A model generated the notes under the pieces. The model was given only the letters and a program-made list of their open reading frames with translations, was not told where the DNA came from and searched no databases. Positions 61,922-64,000 of a stretch of DNA of 64,000 nt are shown here, in pieces. Position 1 is the stretch's first letter. Each line of letters opens with the position of its first letter. The translations under genes were made by a program, and so were the position numbers. This stretch comes from Flavobacterium agri (GTDB lineage Bacteria > Bacteroidota > Bacteroidia > Flavobacteriales > Flavobacteriaceae), in assembly GCF_013401995.1 (NCBI RefSeq), contig NZ_JACBJI010000002.1, positions 62,001-126,000 on the forward strand, written 5' to 3'.

Positions 61922-63388
61922 ATGTTCAAACATTTCTTTATGCTCGAGACCAAAGCGTTCTTCAGGTCTTCGGCACTTGGCGCGAATCTCGCCATCAAAA
62001 TCATTCTGGGTATCGTAGCGACTTTTTATGCTTTCATGTTCTGCATGCTGGGTTTTGCGATGTATCCGATACTCAAGGAACAAGGCCTGAATCCGCTCGA
62101 GGTCGTCAACAAATACCTGATTTTTTATATGGTATTCGATTTGACGATCCGCTACTTCATGCAGAAAATGCCCGTGATGAACATCAAGCCGTTGTTGATT
62201 TTGAATGTGAAACGCAATACGGTCGTACATTTCGCGATCGGAAAAAGCGTCATTTCGTTTTTCAACGCGATCCATTTGTTCTGGCTCATACCGTTTACGG
62301 TAGCGCTGCTTATCAATGGTCACTCGCCTATAAATGTACTGATGTGGCATTTTTCGATTGCCGCTATTTTGCTCGCCGATAATTTCATCAACCTTTTGAT
62401 CAATAATAAGGATGCGGTTTTCTATCCTGTCGTGGGTATCGTATTGGCTGCGGCCTTGTGTTGGTATTACGATTGGTACGATGTGACGGTTTATACGCAA
62501 ATGGTGTTCTCGGCGTTTTACGAGACACCGATCGGCGTGATTTTCGCGCTCGTATTTTTGGCGTTGCTGTATTGGTTCGTTTTCAAATATTACCGCAACA
62601 GGTTGTATCTTGACACCGGACTCGCCAAGAAAAATGACATCGCCAAAACCGAAAACTTTGGCTGGCTCGACCAGTTCGGCGAAATGGGCGTGTTCCTCAA
62701 GAACGACATCCGATTGCTCAAGCGCAACAAACGTTCGCGTACTACCGTCGTGATGAGCGTCATTTTCATTTTCTACGGATTGCTGTTCTACACCAACGCC
62801 ATCGAACAATACCGCGCGCCCATGTGGCAGGTTTTTGCGGGCATTTTCGTCTCGGGCGGATTCCTGTTCACGTTCGGTCAGTTCGTACCGAGTTGGGACA
62901 GTTCGTATTATCCGCTGATGATGAGCCAGAACATCAAATACAAAGATTATCTCGCCTCGAAATGGTGGCTTATGGTGATCGCGACCGTGATTTCGACGAT
63001 TCTCGCGTCTTTTTACCTGGTTTTCGGATGGAAAATTTACATGCTGATCGTCGTAGGCGCGATTTACAACATAGGCGTCAATTCGCATTTGGTATTGCTC
63101 GGAGGCGCTTTCGTCAAGACACCTATCGATTTGACTTCGGGCAAACAGGCGTTCGGCAACAAACAGGCTTTCAACGTCAGGACACTTCTTATTACCGTGC
63201 CGAAACTTCTCGTGCCTATGTTGCTTTACGCGTTAGGATTCTACACGTACAGCGCCGAACTCGGGTTTATTTTGGTGGCTGGCGCAGGCCTTGCCGGATT
63301 CGCGTTCCGCAACAAGATGTTCACGGTCATCGAGCGCATTTACCGCACCGAGAAATACAAGACGATCGCGGCTTATAAAGGAACGTAA
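61922..63388 (+). CDS. DUF5687 ABC-2-type permease
   Basis: 488 residues, about 12 membrane helices and an amphipathic stretch (LAKKNDIAKTENFGWLDQF, about 229-247). Matches the DUF5687 family, membrane partners of an adjacent ATP-binding subunit. The ABC ATPase gene starts 62 bases downstream. Substrate unknown. Confidence 0.85.
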   Translation: MFKHFFMLETKAFFRSSALGANLAIKIILGIVATFYAFMFCMLGFAMYPILKEQGLNPLEVVNKYLIFYMVFDLTIRYFMQKMPVMNIKPLLILNVKRNTVVHFAIGKSVISFFNAIHLFWLIPFTVALLINGHSPINVLMWHFSIAAILLADNFINLLINNKDAVFYPVVGIVLAAALCWYYDWYDVTVYTQMVFSAFYETPIGVIFALVFLALLYWFVFKYYRNRLYLDTGLAKKNDIAKTENFGWLDQFGEMGVFLKNDIRLLKRNKRSRTTVVMSVIFIFYGLLFYTNAIEQYRAPMWQVFAGIFVSGGFLFTFGQFVPSWDSSYYPLMMSQNIKYKDYLASKWWLMVIATVISTILASFYLVFGWKIYMLIVVGAIYNIGVNSHLVLLGGAFVKTPIDLTSGKQAFGNKQAFNVRTLLITVPKLLVPMLLYALGFYTYSAELGFILVAGAGLAGFAFRNKMFTVIERIYRTEKYKTIAAYKGT

Positions 63389-63449
63389 GCCTTACAATCC
63401 GTATTCAATCAACGAATCAACAATTAAAAACCATCTGTCAACGACAATC

Positions 63450-64000
63450 ATGATAAACGTATCCCAACTTTCAAAACAATACAACGGCACGACCGTTTTG
63501 AACATATCCGACCTGTATATCCCAAGCGGGGAAAGCTTCGGGTTAGTAGGCAACAACGGCGCCGGAAAGACGACGTTCTTCAGCCTTTTGCTCGACCTTA
63601 TCGAACCGACGAGCGGGCACATCTTAAACAAAAGCGTACAAGTCAATACGAGTGAAGCGTGGAAACCTCACACGGCGGCATTTCTCGACGAGAGTTTTCT
63701 TATCGGATATCTGACGGCCGAAGAATACTTCTATTTCATCGGCGACCTTCGCAAGCAAAACAAGGCAGACGTCGATGCGCTGTTGTCCAAACACGAGGAA
63801 TTCTTTAACGGAGAAATTCTCAACAGCAAGAAATACCTGCGCGATCTGTCTAAGGGAAACATGAAAAAAGTGGGCATCATCGCCACGCTTATCGGCAAAC
63901 CCGAAGTCATTATCCTCGACGAACCGTTCGCGAACCTCGACCCGACGACCGTGAACCGTCTCAAGAAAATCATCAAGGAACTCGCCGACGACCCGAATGT
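63450..64000 (+). CDS. ABC transporter ATP-binding subunit (3' end cut off)
   Basis: 183 codons are visible and the frame is open to the window edge. From ATG 63450 (MINVSQLSKQYNG): Walker A GNNGAGKTT (about 34-42), signature-like LSKGNMKKVGI (about 135-145), Walker B VIILDEPFANLDP (about 153-165). Partner of the DUF5687 permease. Only a few signature residues deviate from LSGGQ, as is common in ABC-2 exporters. Confidence 0.93.
   Translation, partial: MINVSQLSKQYNGTTVLNISDLYIPSGESFGLVGNNGAGKTTFFSLLLDLIEPTSGHILNKSVQVNTSEAWKPHTAAFLDESFLIGYLTAEEYFYFIGDLRKQNKADVDALLSKHEEFFNGEILNSKKYLRDLSKGNMKKVGIIATLIGKPEVIILDEPFANLDPTTVNRLKKIIKELADDPN

Noticed and set aside
61895-63088. 397-codon minus-strand frame opposite DUF5687
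   Set aside because: Arg/His/Gln-rich without hydrophobic segments, the mirror image of the membrane protein gene on the other strand.

Overview
This window is chromosomal DNA from a member of the Bacteroidota, almost certainly family Flavobacteriaceae. The evidence is: two secreted giants ending in type IX secretion (T9SS) type A sorting domains; TAnnTTTG -7 promoter elements, some paired with TTG/TTTG at -33; weak Shine-Dalgarno signals; and many genes of families I know mainly from flavobacteria (DUF6909, DUF6341, DUF6427, DUF5687, DUF2807/GIN, DUF4254). Base composition looks richer in G+C than classic low-GC Flavobacterium, judged by eye and not counted. I see no insertion sequence, prophage, CRISPR array or rRNA. 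One tRNA gene, tRNA-Cys(GCA), is present.

Layout. 1-18.3 kb is a housekeeping and envelope region. It holds outer-membrane barrels, an SPFH protein, a YtxH/holin-like membrane cassette, glnS, folB, an HD hydrolase, a PhyH oxygenase, tRNA-Cys, a LysE exporter, rnr, rpiB, tex, a TMEM175-like channel, tatA, an M23 peptidase, SdpI and a GH3-family adenylating enzyme. 18.3-55 kb is a large surface-polysaccharide locus. A first operon (DUF6909, Wzz-like copolymerase, rfbA, rfbC, rfbD) is followed by two opposite-strand T9SS-exported CotH proteins of 2762 and 1114 residues. A second operon holds ATP-grasp, GT2, PglD-type acyltransferase and WecE-type transaminase. After these come a GT39 enzyme, a lipoprotein, a Wzx-like flippase, two Wzy/WaaL-like polymerases or ligases, several GT4 enzymes, a 2-oxoglutarate oxygenase, a UDP-glucuronate decarboxylase, the initiating phosphoglycosyltransferase, a WecB-type epimerase and a CapK-type enzyme. 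55-64 kb returns to housekeeping: purD, DUF6341/DUF6427, upp, DUF4254, a GT9 heptosyltransferase-like enzyme, a cupin-GNAT fusion, a PaaE-type reductase, and a DUF5687 permease with a truncated ABC ATPase gene at the window end.

How it fits together. The central block can make dTDP-activated sugars (RfbA/C/D; WecE with PglD for an N-acylated 4-amino-4,6-dideoxy sugar), UDP-pentose (UXS) and a 2-epimerised UDP-HexNAc. It can load the first sugar onto undecaprenyl phosphate, extend, flip, polymerise and control chain length. rfbB and ugd, which these pathways need, are not in the window. The two CotH proteins between the sugar operons are the most interesting feature. In Porphyromonas gingivalis, T9SS cargo with type A signals is linked to a special LPS, so co-location of exported CotH proteins with a glycan locus suggests a functional link, but this is inference. 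Gene packing is tight: six convergent gene pairs overlap at their 3' ends.
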